Positions 63,932 through 64,000 of a stretch of 64,000 nt of DNA are shown piece by piece. Under the pieces are notes generated by a model that saw only the letters and a program-made list of their open reading frames with translations, was not told the DNA's origin and made no database searches. Positions within the stretch are counted from its first letter, which is position 1; the number at the start of each line of letters is the position of its first letter. The position numbers and the translations under genes were made by a program. Origin of the DNA: Botryosphaeria dothidea (lineage: Eukaryota; Ascomycota; Dothideomycetes; Botryosphaeriales; Botryosphaeriaceae); the NCBI GenBank assembly GCA_011503125.2, contig WWBZ02000016.1, positions 3,534,001 to 3,598,000 on the forward strand, written 5' to 3'.

Positions 63932-64000
63932 GATGGGCAATGCTGGGAGACAGGGCTCAGAGGGACGAATGGTGCAAGGGAAGAGAGCTGCGCAGCACAG
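63932..64000 (-). other. Start of PTR2 upstream region
   Basis: 69 bp of leader before the PTR2 start, cut by the window edge. Nothing specific is seen. Confidence 0.4.

Overview
The window is nuclear DNA of a filamentous ascomycete (Pezizomycotina; Dothideomycetes seems likely, but this is inferred from gene style and is not proven). The reasons are short GT-AG introns of about 45-96 bp with CTGAC or CTAAC branch sites, compact exons, moderate-to-high GC, and gene families typical of moulds: RTA1, Zn2Cys6 and C2H2 regulators, DHA1 and POT transporters, a Mug190-like SMP/C2 protein. I support 21 protein genes and rebuilt exon structures by joining frames at splice sites that keep conserved motifs intact. 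I found no tRNA, rRNA, CRISPR array or recognisable transposon.

Layout. 1-7.3 kb: a 3'-truncated MSH4 (minus) divergent from RSA4/Notchless (plus), a repeat-rich stress-type hydrophilic protein (minus), and a COG0523 metallochaperone GTPase (plus). 8.4-15.2 kb: an RTA1 membrane protein, a Pro/His-rich small protein and a synaptojanin-type phosphoinositide phosphatase. 17.3-25.6 kb: an atypical Zn2Cys6 factor (minus) divergent from an SMP/C2 membrane-contact protein (plus). 26.1-35.4 kb: an ER DnaJ protein (minus), PRA1 and an unknown protein in tandem (plus), a MARVEL-like membrane protein and a C2H2 factor (both minus). 38.9-48.5 kb: a GCK/YSK-type Ste20-like kinase and a disordered 882-residue protein (minus), then an F-box-like protein (plus). 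52.4-64 kb: a Bem3-type RhoGAP and a 66-residue membrane protein (plus), then a DHA1 drug transporter and a POT peptide transporter (both minus).

How the genes relate. There is no biosynthetic cluster and no operon-like unit. Several products act in membrane traffic and polarity (PRA1, synaptojanin, SMP/C2 protein, Bem3-type RhoGAP, Ste20-like kinase). They are scattered on both strands and I treat this as ordinary gene order.

Long gene-poor stretches lie at 15.2-17.3, 35.4-38.9, 48.5-52.4 and 56.7-58.4 kb. I did not find a convincing new multi-gene system. The items most worth a second look are a GC-AG intron in MSH4, a 25-nt microexon in the drug transporter, a Zn cluster split exactly by an intron, an ATG-less open frame ahead of the 28.9-kb gene, and the eight-module hydrophilic protein.
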